Counted from the stretch's first letter, positions 15,653 to 25,293 are shown. The stretch is DNA of 64,000 nt from Desulfobulbaceae bacterium DB1 (GCA_001914235.1 MQUF01000012.1:30772-94771); one strand, 5' to 3'. Numbers and translations are program-made. The notes: generated from the sequence alone by a model not told the origin.

Positions 15653-17737
15653 ATGAAGGCTGGGATTACGCAACAGAGCATTGTGGCCGTTTTTTTGACG
15701 CTGCTTATGGCGCTCATAGCGGATTGTGCCCATGCAAAACCCATTACCTTCAACGGTACCGCCTCTTACAGTAAAGAGGAAGATGAAAGCGGCACAAGCA
15801 GTTTCAATCAGAATACCACGTTGAATTTCGATCAGACCCTGACGCCGGTCCTGGGCCTTGATGAGTCTGTCCGCTACAGCACGAGCTATGAGGAGGATCG
15901 TGATACCGAATCAATCGCTCCCACCGTCAATTTGCAGCTGAACAATGATATTTTTTATCTGGATCTTTCAGGAACCTCCCAGCAAATGCGCAATTCCGAG
16001 AGCTCGAATCTGGACAACAAAAATTGGCAGAGTCGATGGCGCAGTAACTGGCAGAAAGATTACGTGCCTGTAATCCAGTTCGGGTATGGTCAGTCCCAGA
16101 CCATTGACGACGAGGATCCAGCCAGGATCGATTCGAAAAACAATAACAGCGATATGATGGTTGACTGGGATCTGCTGGTGGGGAAAATCTACTACACCAT
16201 CAATAAGAATATCAGTGACGATTATGCGGCAAACAGCACCAACACGGCCACCAACCAGTATCTCCGCCTTACTTCCGACAAGTCCCTCTGGCAGGATCGG
16301 GTCAATATTTCTTTTCAAGGGCAATATTCATCAAATAAACAGAATTTTTCGGCTGATCTGGGGAGCAGCGGAACCGTTCTCGGCCCTCGAGTCACGATAA
16401 CCGACATGCGGGGGGTTGTTGACTTTGATGACGCTAAAATGCCGGAATGGGAAAAGGATATGGCGTCGCCTCTTCCGCAGGTTACATCTCTCAGGCGTTA
16501 CAATCTTGCCGTCAAGCTTGATGCTCCCCAGCAGGTCAATGTGCTGTATCTCTACACGGACAAGGATCTCTCCGCCGATGCGGCGCTTTTCCGCTGGGAT
16601 GTTTACCAAAGCTCGGATGGGAAGAAATGGACGGCGCAAACCCCTTCTCCGTTGCCGATTTACAATCGGACCATGCAGCGCTTTGAGCTCGAGATACCCG
16701 AGCAGCATGCCCGGTATATTATGCTTGAGGAAAGGCAAATTCAGCTGCTTGAAGACTTTAACATCACCAACGTGCAGGCAGTCCCCATCATTACCGGGAC
16801 TGCCGGTCAAAAGGTGGAGTCTGAAAGCGAAACGACTCATTACACCGCGGACACCGGTATCAGCTGGAAGATTACCGAAGCCTGGATGACCGGCTACAGC
16901 CTTACCCTGGAAGACGGCGAAACCGCGCTGGGCGATGATATCGACCGTACCGCCAATTCGGCCTATCTCTCCTGGGTGCCGGTTGATTTTTTTTCGTCCA
17001 GGATGAGCGCCTCCGAATCAAGGAGTCAGGAGGTGGCGGATGATCCGGAAGAAAAAGGCCGTTCCTATGCGGTAAGTTGCGCCTCCCAGCTGTTGCCGAC
17101 CCTTGATATGGACCTTGGCGTCACCCGGAGTGAGAACTATGAAGATGATGCTCTGATCGATAGCGGCTATAATTATAATGCCTATTTTACCGCACTGCTT
17201 TTTCCTGATTTGACCTCAACCCTTGATCTGGTTTATTTTACCAGTCGTGAAGAGGAAACCGATCTGTTTAGCCAGGATTACAGCCAGACACTGCGCTTCA
17301 TCGCCCGTCTGACTCCCGGCTTGACCACCGAACTTGCCGGGATTTACTCCACCAGCCGTGGGGAAACCGACAGCTGGAGCAAGGGCGCCAATCTGACTGT
17401 TTCATGGCGGGCTTCCGATATCCTGGCCATGAGTGTTTCCGGAACCCAGACCTGGGAAAGTGATGATTCGACCCCGTTTCTTTATAATATGACGATTTCC
17501 TTGGCTCCCACCTACAAAACGCAATTAAGTCTTGGATACAGTCATCAGGAGGAGACTGATAGTTACAATGCCAACTACACCTGGATTCTTAACGATATCT
17601 TTTCCTTGCAATTCTATGCCAATTATGTTGATCGAAAGGAAAGTGATTCCGAAACCGGCCGGGTGAGCCGTTTTTTCAACGATGACCGTAATGACAGCCG
17701 TTTGGCTTTCGGAGGTCAATTGAATGTCCGGTACTGA
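15653..17737 (+). CDS. Outer-membrane beta-barrel protein, putative conduit porin
   Basis: About 694 residues. A signal peptide (ending DCAHAKP) is followed by regularly alternating amphipathic strands with acidic turns, and the chain ends in LNVRY, a terminal aromatic residue as in outer-membrane barrels. About residues 275-380 form an insert resembling an F5/8 (discoidin) beta-sandwich: YNLAVKLD, VNVLYLYTDKDLS, FRWDVYQSSDGKKWT, FELEIPEQHARYIML. No heme motif is present. As the first gene of a cluster with large cytochromes, the most likely role is the barrel of a porin-cytochrome conduit. The start ATG at 15653 has only a weak ribosome site. Confidence 0.8.
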   Translation: MKAGITQQSIVAVFLTLLMALIADCAHAKPITFNGTASYSKEEDESGTSSFNQNTTLNFDQTLTPVLGLDESVRYSTSYEEDRDTESIAPTVNLQLNNDIFYLDLSGTSQQMRNSESSNLDNKNWQSRWRSNWQKDYVPVIQFGYGQSQTIDDEDPARIDSKNNNSDMMVDWDLLVGKIYYTINKNISDDYAANSTNTATNQYLRLTSDKSLWQDRVNISFQGQYSSNKQNFSADLGSSGTVLGPRVTITDMRGVVDFDDAKMPEWEKDMASPLPQVTSLRRYNLAVKLDAPQQVNVLYLYTDKDLSADAALFRWDVYQSSDGKKWTAQTPSPLPIYNRTMQRFELEIPEQHARYIMLEERQIQLLEDFNITNVQAVPIITGTAGQKVESESETTHYTADTGISWKITEAWMTGYSLTLEDGETALGDDIDRTANSAYLSWVPVDFFSSRMSASESRSQEVADDPEEKGRSYAVSCASQLLPTLDMDLGVTRSENYEDDALIDSGYNYNAYFTALLFPDLTSTLDLVYFTSREEETDLFSQDYSQTLRFIARLTPGLTTELAGIYSTSRGETDSWSKGANLTVSWRASDILAMSVSGTQTWESDDSTPFLYNMTISLAPTYKTQLSLGYSHQEETDSYNANYTWILNDIFSLQFYANYVDRKESDSETGRVSRFFNDDRNDSRLAFGGQLNVRY

Positions 17738-17788
17738 TTTTGCGGTTGTTCCGGGTTTTTGTTAAAAAAAATGATAAGGACTGATTTC

Positions 17789-18463
17789 ATGAGAAGAAGA
17801 GCGTATTTTCTCCTGGTACTCATTGTTGTTTTGCTGATCAGTGGTTGCAGCGGCAGGAAGACGATCACCTTTGTCCGGGAAGATGTCACCCTTGATTTTG
17901 TCAAACGAGTTGCGGTTCTGCCTCTGCAGAACAATACTGATGAAAAGTATGCCGCGGAACTCGCGCGTGACGTGATCAATACCAAAATTCTTGAAATGAA
18001 TCTCTTTGACGCTGTTGACAAGGGAATAGTCGACAGTGTTCTTTATGAGGAGGCGGTGGAGGCGGGCACTCCGGTCAGCCAGATGATGTTGAGCCGTTTG
18101 GGACAACGATTGAATGTCCAGGCGCTTATGATCGGTTCGGTTGATATTGCCGGAGATAATCGAGTCGGCTCGGTCACTGTCCCGGAAATGAGTCTTACCC
18201 TGCGTCTGGTCGAGATCAAGTCCGGCCTTGTCCTGTGGCAGGGCAGCGGCCACTATGACGGTGATTCGATAATCGGGCGGTTGTTCGGTATCACTCCGGA
18301 CGACCGCTTCATGGTCGCCGCAAAACTTGTGGGGAAGTTGCTGGGGACGATCCCCGCCGAAGTCGGACAGGAAGCGGTTCCGGCGGTTGAGGTTGCGCCC
18401 GGCAAAGGTGACGAAAATGACGACACCAACGATGATAAGAAAGACGCCGCTCCGAAAGGCTGA
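17789..18463 (+). CDS. CsgG/TolB-fold lipoprotein
   Basis: A 224-residue protein with a lipoprotein signal (LLISGC, Cys near residue 19). The mature part has VKRVAVLPLQNNT, then NVQALMIGSVD and SGLVLWQGSG, the three-strand pattern of the CsgG/DUF799/TolB N-terminal fold. An acidic, low-complexity tail (GDENDDTNDDKKD) closes it. The ATG at 17789 has AAGGA eight bases upstream. It is the first of three consecutive genes with this fold between the barrel and the chaperone. CsgG-like proteins form or assist outer-membrane channels; a role in building the conduit or in exporting its surface parts is inferred. Confidence 0.8.
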   Translation: MRRRAYFLLVLIVVLLISGCSGRKTITFVREDVTLDFVKRVAVLPLQNNTDEKYAAELARDVINTKILEMNLFDAVDKGIVDSVLYEEAVEAGTPVSQMMLSRLGQRLNVQALMIGSVDIAGDNRVGSVTVPEMSLTLRLVEIKSGLVLWQGSGHYDGDSIIGRLFGITPDDRFMVAAKLVGKLLGTIPAEVGQEAVPAVEVAPGKGDENDDTNDDKKDAAPKG

Positions 18464-18473
18464 GTTGGGGTCC

Positions 18474-19952
18474 ATGAACACAAAACGTTTTGTCATGGTA
18501 GTGTTTTTTATGGCGCTGCTGGTTGCCGCCAAGGCCGGCGCCGTTACCATTGCGCTGTTGCCGGTGGAAGATTTGAGCCAGGGGCGTAATGGCGTCAATT
18601 TTCCGTTGACCGACTTTCTCCGGCAAAGCTTTGAAAAAAAAGGGTTTGATGTGATTCCGTCACAGGATATGATTGCCTTTCTTGCCCGTAACCGGTTGCG
18701 ATGGCTTGGCTTCATGGAGACGAGCCACATTTTTCAGTTACGGGAGGAACTGGGGGCGGATCTGGTTCTTTACGGCACCGTCAGTCAGCGCCAGGAACTG
18801 CCCATGGCCGCCATCGGCATGGTGCTTACCTGTGTCCGCACCAGTGACGGGAAGGTGATCTGGACCGAGGCGGGAGGCCGCAGCAAGGCGGATATTTCCA
18901 ATTTTCTTGCCATCAACGAGCCGCGGAGCATGGATGATCTGCTTCCTTTTCTTGCCGGGGATCTCCTGAAAAACTGGCCTGCAAGCATTGAACAGAATGC
19001 GGGCAAGCAATGTTCCCTTGTTGAAAAGACAACGCTGTCGCCCCGGTTTGTCAAGCCGGGCGACAAGGTGCAGTTCACGACGACCCTTTGTCTGGCCGGC
19101 GGGGAAGAAGCGCCGGCCCAGGTATTGCTCATGGTTGGCGATGACAATTATCTTGAGCTTGTTGAAAATGCAGAAAATAATTTTTCCATTTCCTGGTTTG
19201 CTCCGGATTGGAACGGCTCTCTTCCGGTCAGTCTTGTCCTGGTCTATCCCTCCGGAGAGAAACAGGTCTTTTACGCGGGCAGTTACCAGATAGATAACAG
19301 TTCGCCCAAACTGGTTTTGAAGGTGAAGGGGCTGGATGTTCATGATATACCCACCTTCAAGGAGAGTATTGTTATTGTCCCCTTGTGGCAAGCGCCTGAA
19401 CCGATATCGCGCTGGACTTTGCAGGTGAGGAACCTGGCCGGCGAGACTGTTGCCGGGAGTGAAGGCAACGGCAATCTGCCCAAACGTTTTACCTGGAAAG
19501 GGAAACGACAGGACGGCCGCAATGCGGAAGACGGGGTGCATGAAATTATCGTGCAGGTGTGGGACAGGGCGGACAATGTCGCAACCGCGATCAGTAAGGT
19601 TTTTTTGCGGAATAATCCGCCCAGGCCGAAGGTCACTGCATCGCTCGGCACAGATGTCATTGAGGTCGAACTGGCCAGCGAGGATGGGTTCCCGGTCAAT
19701 TTCTGGAGTGCCGAGGTGATGTATGCCGACGGCGAAGTTCTGCAGCAGCAACAGGGAGAAAAACTTCCGGCTGCTTTCCGTGTACCGTATCCGGGGAAAT
19801 CGGAAGGACGAAAACTTGAATGCCTCATTGTTATGAAAGATGTCCTGGGGAATCGGGCACAGCAGAAAATTGAAGATCTCATGCAGTTTGTTCATCCGGA
19901 GGAACAGGCCGAAACGGAAAAGCAGCAGGAAGAATGGATACCGGAATTCTGA
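18474..19952 (+). CDS. Secreted CsgG/FlgT-like protein with Ig-like domain
   Basis: A 492-residue protein. The signal peptide (MNTKRFVMVV... AKAGA) leads to VTIALLPVEDLS, GADLVLYGTVS and DGKVIWTEAG, the same fold as the neighbouring proteins but with a secretion signal and no lipobox. The second half is beta-rich. A segment with ISRWTLQVRNLAG, RFTWKGKRQDGRNAEDG and HEIIVQVWD resembles the FlgD-type Ig-like domain. The C-terminus is Glu/Gln-rich. The ATG is 11 bases after the previous stop, so it is in the same operon. An in-frame opening back to 18327 would overlap the previous gene and is not used. It may be an accessory or scaffold component of the conduit. Confidence 0.75.
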   Translation: MNTKRFVMVVFFMALLVAAKAGAVTIALLPVEDLSQGRNGVNFPLTDFLRQSFEKKGFDVIPSQDMIAFLARNRLRWLGFMETSHIFQLREELGADLVLYGTVSQRQELPMAAIGMVLTCVRTSDGKVIWTEAGGRSKADISNFLAINEPRSMDDLLPFLAGDLLKNWPASIEQNAGKQCSLVEKTTLSPRFVKPGDKVQFTTTLCLAGGEEAPAQVLLMVGDDNYLELVENAENNFSISWFAPDWNGSLPVSLVLVYPSGEKQVFYAGSYQIDNSSPKLVLKVKGLDVHDIPTFKESIVIVPLWQAPEPISRWTLQVRNLAGETVAGSEGNGNLPKRFTWKGKRQDGRNAEDGVHEIIVQVWDRADNVATAISKVFLRNNPPRPKVTASLGTDVIEVELASEDGFPVNFWSAEVMYADGEVLQQQQGEKLPAAFRVPYPGKSEGRKLECLIVMKDVLGNRAQQKIEDLMQFVHPEEQAETEKQQEEWIPEF

Positions 19953-19957
19953 TAATC

Positions 19958-20572
19958 ATGAAAGAAATGAAAATTTTTCGTATCATCCGTCTTTTTGTGT
20001 TTCTGGCCGGAGTGTCGATCTGGTGCGCTTCCTGCACCCCGTCTCGCCTTCTGTTGCAGAAAAAGATAGCTTATCAGGGAAACGGCGTTTGCCGGGCAGC
20101 AATACTTCCTTTCGGCAATACCAGCCGTTTTGATCAAGGCGATATTGTTTTTCAACGAATTTTTGCATCTCAGATGAGCCGTAATACCGGCATCGATATT
20201 GCCTCGGAGGGAGATGTACGGAAGATATATACCGAGCTTCGTATTTATCCGAATGCGATGCCTGATATCGACCAATTACGAGTCGTCGGCAGTCGTCTCA
20301 AGGCGGATCTGCTGGTTGGCGGCAGAATTACGGAAATGGAGGAAAAGATGGGGGACAATTTTGTCAACCCCGTTTTGTCGGTGGACATGCAGGTTTATGA
20401 CGGAAAATCGGGAAAAATTTTGTGGACCACTTATCATCGGAGAGAAGGGAAGGAGTTTCGGAAGGTAATGCATTTTGGGCTGGTAAATACCGTTACCCAG
20501 CTCAGTCAAATTATGTCGGATGAGATACTTGAAGTGTGGGCTGAAGAAGGAGTGAAGAAATGCGGAGAATAG
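19958..20572 (+). CDS. CsgG/TolB-fold lipoprotein (third of the triad)
   Basis: A 204-residue protein with an N-terminal hydrophobic segment and CASC near residue 26, a probable lipobox. The mature part shows CRAAILPFGNTS, LKADLLVGGRIT and SGKILWTTYHRR, again the CsgG/TolB pattern. The start is probably the ATG at 19958 (MKEMKIFR); an ATG at 19967 is possible. It begins five bases after the previous stop and overlaps the next gene by 13 bases, so it is translationally linked to its neighbours. It resembles the proteins at 17789 and 18474 at the fold level; sequence identity seems low. Confidence 0.75.
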   Translation: MKEMKIFRIIRLFVFLAGVSIWCASCTPSRLLLQKKIAYQGNGVCRAAILPFGNTSRFDQGDIVFQRIFASQMSRNTGIDIASEGDVRKIYTELRIYPNAMPDIDQLRVVGSRLKADLLVGGRITEMEEKMGDNFVNPVLSVDMQVYDGKSGKILWTTYHRREGKEFRKVMHFGLVNTVTQLSQIMSDEILEVWAEEGVKKCGE

Positions 20573-22197
20573 GTTTGATTGCAGGGCTTGTCATGCTCTG
20601 GGCGATGGTGTTTGTTCAGAGTGAAGTGCAGGCATGGTTCTGGGGCCCTGAGAATCTGGCGGTGATCAACGGCCGGAATTTTACCAGCGATGATTTTAGA
20701 AATTGGTGGGTCAACTGGAAGGAAGAAGGAACATCCTTGCCCGACACGCCTGATCCCTTTGTCGACTGGCACATGCTGGTTGAGGAGGCGGAAAGCATGG
20801 AACTCTATAATGAGCCGGAATTCCGCCATAAACTTGATGTTTTTCTCAAGGCGCGAACCCTGTTGATCTATCAGGGAGAGAAGATCGCCGACCGGGTCGA
20901 GATCTCTGATAGTGAGCTGAAAAAACGGTATGAGAAAAAATATCTCCCCCGTTTAGGCTTGCAATTGCTTTATTTTAACGATGAAGCGGCCGCGAAGCAG
21001 GCATTTTCCAGCATCACGGAGAAAAAAATCGATGCAGCGGATTATGCTCATGCCGCGATCAAGGAAAAGAGTGATGCGTTGTTTTTTGAGGAAAAACAGC
21101 TGCGGGAAAACCAATTGCAGCCTGAATGGCGGACCGCTCTTGCGCCCATCGCTGCCGGCGAAATAACCCATCCATTTCCATGGAGCAAAGGTTATGTCAT
21201 CATAAAATTGATGGAGCGCAAGGGGTTTGACGAAGAAGATTTTCAAAAACTCAAGCCGATCATTGCCGATGAAATACGAAGTGAAGAAGAGGAGCGGTTG
21301 ACCCGGGAGCTTGTTGACGAACTGAAGAAGAAATATAAGGTCACCATCAACCGGGAACTCCTTGATAAATTAGACATCAAGGCTCCGGACGAAAAACTTC
21401 TTGATCAGACGCTGATTACCATGGACAATGGAACATATTCCGCCAGGGTTTTTCTCGGCCTGGCCACGAAGGAGATGCAGTTCCGCAACCAATACGGCTA
21501 TGAAGTGGGAGGCGAGGATGCTTTCAAGAAAAAATTGCTTGACGGCGTACTGGCCCAGACGCTTACCAGCCGGGGGGCGATGGACGAGCATTACGAGGAA
21601 AAAGAGCCGTTGCGGCCTTTGTATCAGTTTTATCGGCAGCACCGTTTGATCAAAGAACTGGAAAAACGTCTTTTCAGCCCGCAGATCATGGTCAGCGAGG
21701 CGGATGTCGAAAAGTATTACAATGACAACCTTGCCGGTTATTCCCGGCCGGCCATGGTTTCCATCGCCCTGGTGGAGGATGAAGAGGGTCTTGTCAACAT
21801 GATGTATGGGGAGATGAAAAAGGGGACGGATTTTTTTGCGGTGGCGGCACGTTATTATTCAAGCGAACCGGAGACGCAGGATATGCAGTATGATAAGCTT
21901 GATCCCAAGGTCAGGGAGGTGCTTGACAAACTCAGTCCGGGGGAGGTGAGTGCTCCTTTCTTTATTAACGGACACCATACGATCATCAAGCTGATCAAGA
22001 AAACTCCTGCCACCCCCATGCCCCTTGATCATGTCCGGGAAGCCGTTGCCAAGCAGGTTGAAATGCAACAGTTTGCGCTTGCGCGGGATAAATATTTGAC
22101 TGCGTTGAAGGCAAGGTCGGAGGTCACTATTAACAACCGTGTCTGGGAGAAACTCAAAAAGGAGCTCGGTGATTTTCATGTCGGCAAGGAAAATTAA
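20560..22197 (+). CDS. Periplasmic PpiC/SurA-like peptidyl-prolyl isomerase
   Basis: A 545-residue precursor with a signal peptide (MRRIGLIAGL... VQAWFW). It is built of SurA-N-like helices and two parvulin-like halves: an N-terminal one with LQLLYFNDEAAAKQAF and PFPWSKGYVIIKLMER, and a C-terminal one with SIALVEDEEG, LSPGEVSAPFFINGHHTIIKLIKK. The endings follow the rotamase pattern of a G-S/P-F...GH-I-K strand. It overlaps both the gene before it (13 bases) and the cytochrome gene after it (20 bases). It probably folds or protects the barrel or the large lipoprotein cytochrome in the periplasm. Isomerase chaperones are common partners of such cytochrome clusters. Confidence 0.88.
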   Translation: MRRIGLIAGLVMLWAMVFVQSEVQAWFWGPENLAVINGRNFTSDDFRNWWVNWKEEGTSLPDTPDPFVDWHMLVEEAESMELYNEPEFRHKLDVFLKARTLLIYQGEKIADRVEISDSELKKRYEKKYLPRLGLQLLYFNDEAAAKQAFSSITEKKIDAADYAHAAIKEKSDALFFEEKQLRENQLQPEWRTALAPIAAGEITHPFPWSKGYVIIKLMERKGFDEEDFQKLKPIIADEIRSEEEERLTRELVDELKKKYKVTINRELLDKLDIKAPDEKLLDQTLITMDNGTYSARVFLGLATKEMQFRNQYGYEVGGEDAFKKKLLDGVLAQTLTSRGAMDEHYEEKEPLRPLYQFYRQHRLIKELEKRLFSPQIMVSEADVEKYYNDNLAGYSRPAMVSIALVEDEEGLVNMMYGEMKKGTDFFAVAARYYSSEPETQDMQYDKLDPKVREVLDKLSPGEVSAPFFINGHHTIIKLIKKTPATPMPLDHVREAVAKQVEMQQFALARDKYLTALKARSEVTINNRVWEKLKKELGDFHVGKEN

Positions 22198-24121
22198 ATT
22201 CTGGCTTGTTCTTTCATTGGCGGGTTGTCTGGTTTCTGCCTGCGTTACCGGCCAACCGGCAAAAAAGCCCAAGAAAAACTGTGTTGAATGTCATGCGGAT
22301 CTTGCTGCCGCCTATAAACAGGGGGTTGTGCATAAGCCGGTTCTGGAAAATAATTGTGAGGGATGCCACCTGCATCACGGTATGATCGGCGGTGTTTATC
22401 TGCGTCGGAATCCCCCTGAGCAGTGTTATGTCTGCCACCGGCAACAGGCTGAAGAAGCCAAGATGAAGAGCGTGCATCAGCCCGTTGCCGAGGGGAAGTG
22501 TGTGGACTGTCACGAGGTGCATAACAGTCCGCACAAGGGATTATTGAAAATTCCCGGATCAGACCTCTGTTTTTCCTGTCATGACAGCAAAACCATTTTG
22601 CGAAAGAATGTTCATGCTCCGGTCAAAGAGGGGTGCGCCACCTGCCACCTGAACCATGGCTCGAATGCCGATTTCCTGCTGAAGCAGGGAGCTGACGAAC
22701 TCTGTCTTACCTGCCACACCCCGGATAAGGCCTTTCGCGAGAAACATTATGGCTTCCCCGTGCAAAGCGGTTGCGTGCTCTGTCATAATCCTCATAGTGC
22801 GGACGGTCAGTCGCTTTTGCGCAGCGTCGTCCATCAACCCATGGTGAAGGGTGAGTGCGGCAGTTGCCATGCGGCGAAGGGTGAGACGATGGCGCTCAAG
22901 GACGCCGGCAATGCCAATGCAAATTGTCTGACCTGTCATAGTGGGCTTGACGATAAGAAAAAAAAGGTGCATGCGCCGTTTGCCCAGGGGAAATGTCTTG
23001 ATTGCCATTCGCCCCATGCCAGTGATTACCGGGATATGCTTGCCGTTGCCCCGGAAAAAGCCTGTGTCGGCTGCCACCAGCTAAAAAAGGATGATGTCGC
23101 AAAAAGCACCCATGCCCCATACACGGATGGGCGGTGTCTTTCCTGTCATGTGGGACATGCCGCAGAGAGTGACGCATTGCTGGCCGCCGAGGCCGGAGAG
23201 CTCTGTTATTCCTGCCATGACAGCAAAACATTTGGCCGGGGAAGGGGTGCTCATTCACCCGCCTCCCAGGGGAAATGCCTTGATTGCCATAATCCGCACC
23301 AAAGCACGGAGAAAAAATTGCTGGTCAAGAACGAAAAAACACTTTGTCTCGCCTGCCATCAGCAAAGCGCCAAGGAAATGGGCAGCTTCAGTCTTCACAC
23401 ACCTTTTGCCGACGGCGACTGCAGCGGCTGCCATGAGCCGCATCAGGGAGAACGGCCAAAACTGTTGAAAGAAACCGAGGCCGGAGGGAAATTGTGTTTT
23501 TCCTGTCATCAGACCCTGGAGAAACAGGCTGCGAACGTGACACCACATGAGCCTTTTGCCCGAAAGGATTGCCGATCCTGCCATTCCCCCCATGGGGGAG
23601 ATTACGCCTTTAATTTAATTGCCGATCCGGGGGAGAAGTGTCTTTCCTGCCATGGCCCCATGGGCCGCAAGATAACGGAGTCCGCTCATGTTCATGCGCC
23701 TGTCGGCAGCAAGAATTGCGGGGCTTGTCATGCCGCCCATGGTTCCGCGCAGCCGAAAATCCTGAAAAAAAATCAGCCTGATCTCTGTCTTTCCTGTCAT
23801 GAGGAAATTTCCAAATATTGGCAGGAAGGCGTTGCCCACCAGCCGGCAAAGGAAAACTGCACCACCTGTCATGATCCCCATGGGTCGGCTACAAAGGGAC
23901 TCCTGCTGAAAAAAGGCGGAGATCTATGCGCCGAATGCCATACCATCAGTGACGCGCGATTTATCGGCGTTCATCAGGGAATTCGTCCGGGAAGCGATTC
24001 CTGTTTGGGCTGCCATGACCCCCATGGCGGCCCGGCCAAGGGATTGTTGTTTCCCGTCAGTCATAATCCTTTTGCCCAGGGCCAGTGTCGTCCATGTCAT
24101 CCCGGGGAGGGCGGAAAATAA
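22178..24121 (+). CDS. 26-heme c-type cytochrome lipoprotein
   Basis: A 647-residue protein with a lipobox (LVSAC, Cys22) and twenty-six CxxCH motifs by my count, from CVECH near residue 35 to CRPCH at the end, about one heme per 24 residues. Most repeats are doubled-CxxCH units, for example LCFSCHDSK then C-xx-CHxPHGS. Extra His in VHAPV/VHQPV segments before many motifs are likely distal ligands. It overlaps the chaperone gene by 20 bases and shares one base with the next cytochrome gene (TAATG). The likely place is the outer membrane, with hemes spanning or covering the barrel. It is an unusually large heme count for a lipid-anchored protein of this size. Confidence 0.93.
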   Translation: MSARKIKFWLVLSLAGCLVSACVTGQPAKKPKKNCVECHADLAAAYKQGVVHKPVLENNCEGCHLHHGMIGGVYLRRNPPEQCYVCHRQQAEEAKMKSVHQPVAEGKCVDCHEVHNSPHKGLLKIPGSDLCFSCHDSKTILRKNVHAPVKEGCATCHLNHGSNADFLLKQGADELCLTCHTPDKAFREKHYGFPVQSGCVLCHNPHSADGQSLLRSVVHQPMVKGECGSCHAAKGETMALKDAGNANANCLTCHSGLDDKKKKVHAPFAQGKCLDCHSPHASDYRDMLAVAPEKACVGCHQLKKDDVAKSTHAPYTDGRCLSCHVGHAAESDALLAAEAGELCYSCHDSKTFGRGRGAHSPASQGKCLDCHNPHQSTEKKLLVKNEKTLCLACHQQSAKEMGSFSLHTPFADGDCSGCHEPHQGERPKLLKETEAGGKLCFSCHQTLEKQAANVTPHEPFARKDCRSCHSPHGGDYAFNLIADPGEKCLSCHGPMGRKITESAHVHAPVGSKNCGACHAAHGSAQPKILKKNQPDLCLSCHEEISKYWQEGVAHQPAKENCTTCHDPHGSATKGLLLKKGGDLCAECHTISDARFIGVHQGIRPGSDSCLGCHDPHGGPAKGLLFPVSHNPFAQGQCRPCHPGEGGK

Positions 24122-25293
24122 TGATATCTCATCTCCGTATTCTGGTTATTTTCTGGCTTGCTGCCTTTCTTTTTCCTGGTCATGCCGCAGCGGAAAACGT
24201 CTGCTTCCAGTGTCATAAGAAAGAACAGTTTTCCAATAAAGTTGTTCATCAACCCCTCGCTGCCGGGCAATGCAGCGCTTGCCACAATCCTCATGTCGCC
24301 CATTTCAAGGGACTTCTGGATAAAGAGGGTGCCGAACTTTGCTATAGCTGTCATCAGAAGGAAAAAGAATCCTTCAGTCAAGGGACGGTGCATCAGCCGG
24401 TGCGCGCGGGCAAGTGTCTGTCCTGTCATGAGCCTCATGCCGGCAGCAGAGCAGCTCTTTTGCGGGACCAACTGACGGAAACCTGTTTCAGCTGCCATGA
24501 AAAATTGCCGAAAAAATTCAAACATACCCATACACCCTATGCCCAGGGGCAGTGTTTTGCGTGTCACCGACCGCATCAGTCAAATTACAATCAGCTGTTG
24601 AAGGATGAACCGGATAAAGTCTGCCTGTCATGCCACAAGTCCCAGGATATATCTCGGCAACACCCGAATTATCCAGCCCAGGTCGGCAATTGTCTTTCCT
24701 GTCACAATCCCCACGGCAGTGATCGCAAGGGGCTGGTGCGCAATGTGTTGCATGCCCCCTTTGCCAAGGGATGCAACGATTGCCATGGAACAGGAGGGCA
24801 GCAGGACGGAACCGCTGTCTGTCTTGGTTGTCATGGCGCTGTTGCGGAAAAAATGCACACGCGCCACAGTCATTTAACCGGTGCGGCGGAAAATAAGTGC
24901 ACCAGTTGTCATTCCCCCCATGCCGCCGATGACGAAAAAATGCTGCATGGCGGACAGGGGCAGGTCTGCCGTAATTGCCACGTGGACTCCATGGCCTACT
25001 ATGATGCCAAGATGTACCGGCACAGGGATTCCGGGGTGTGTACGGAGTGCCATGATGTGCATGGCTCGAATGAATTGGCAATGCTGAAGGGAGACGGGAA
25101 TACCGTTTGCACCCGCTGTCATGAAACCCAGGGAAAATTTACCCATCCGGTGGGCGAGAAGGTGCGCGACCCCCGCTCCGATCAGATGGTGAGCTGTGTC
25201 AGCTGTCATACCCCGATGGGTTCGGATTTCAAATATCATCTTGTCTTCAGCGGAACAAAAGACCTTTGTGTCCAGTGCCATAAAAAATATTAA
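24121..25293 (+). CDS. 16-heme c-type cytochrome (doubled-CxxCH)
   Basis: A 390-residue precursor with a signal peptide (ILVIFWLAAFLF... AAAE). It has sixteen CxxCH motifs from CFQCH near residue 28 to CVQCH at the C-terminus, in the same VHQP-plus-doubled-CxxCH style as the 26-heme lipoprotein; the two probably arose from a shared ancestor. GGAGG lies ten bases before the ATG, which overlaps the previous stop. A GTGGxxDG-like loop (CNDCHGTGGQQDG) interrupts the regular repeat near the middle. It is probably a periplasmic or surface partner that passes electrons to or from the lipoprotein cytochrome. Confidence 0.92.
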   Translation: MISHLRILVIFWLAAFLFPGHAAAENVCFQCHKKEQFSNKVVHQPLAAGQCSACHNPHVAHFKGLLDKEGAELCYSCHQKEKESFSQGTVHQPVRAGKCLSCHEPHAGSRAALLRDQLTETCFSCHEKLPKKFKHTHTPYAQGQCFACHRPHQSNYNQLLKDEPDKVCLSCHKSQDISRQHPNYPAQVGNCLSCHNPHGSDRKGLVRNVLHAPFAKGCNDCHGTGGQQDGTAVCLGCHGAVAEKMHTRHSHLTGAAENKCTSCHSPHAADDEKMLHGGQGQVCRNCHVDSMAYYDAKMYRHRDSGVCTECHDVHGSNELAMLKGDGNTVCTRCHETQGKFTHPVGEKVRDPRSDQMVSCVSCHTPMGSDFKYHLVFSGTKDLCVQCHKKY

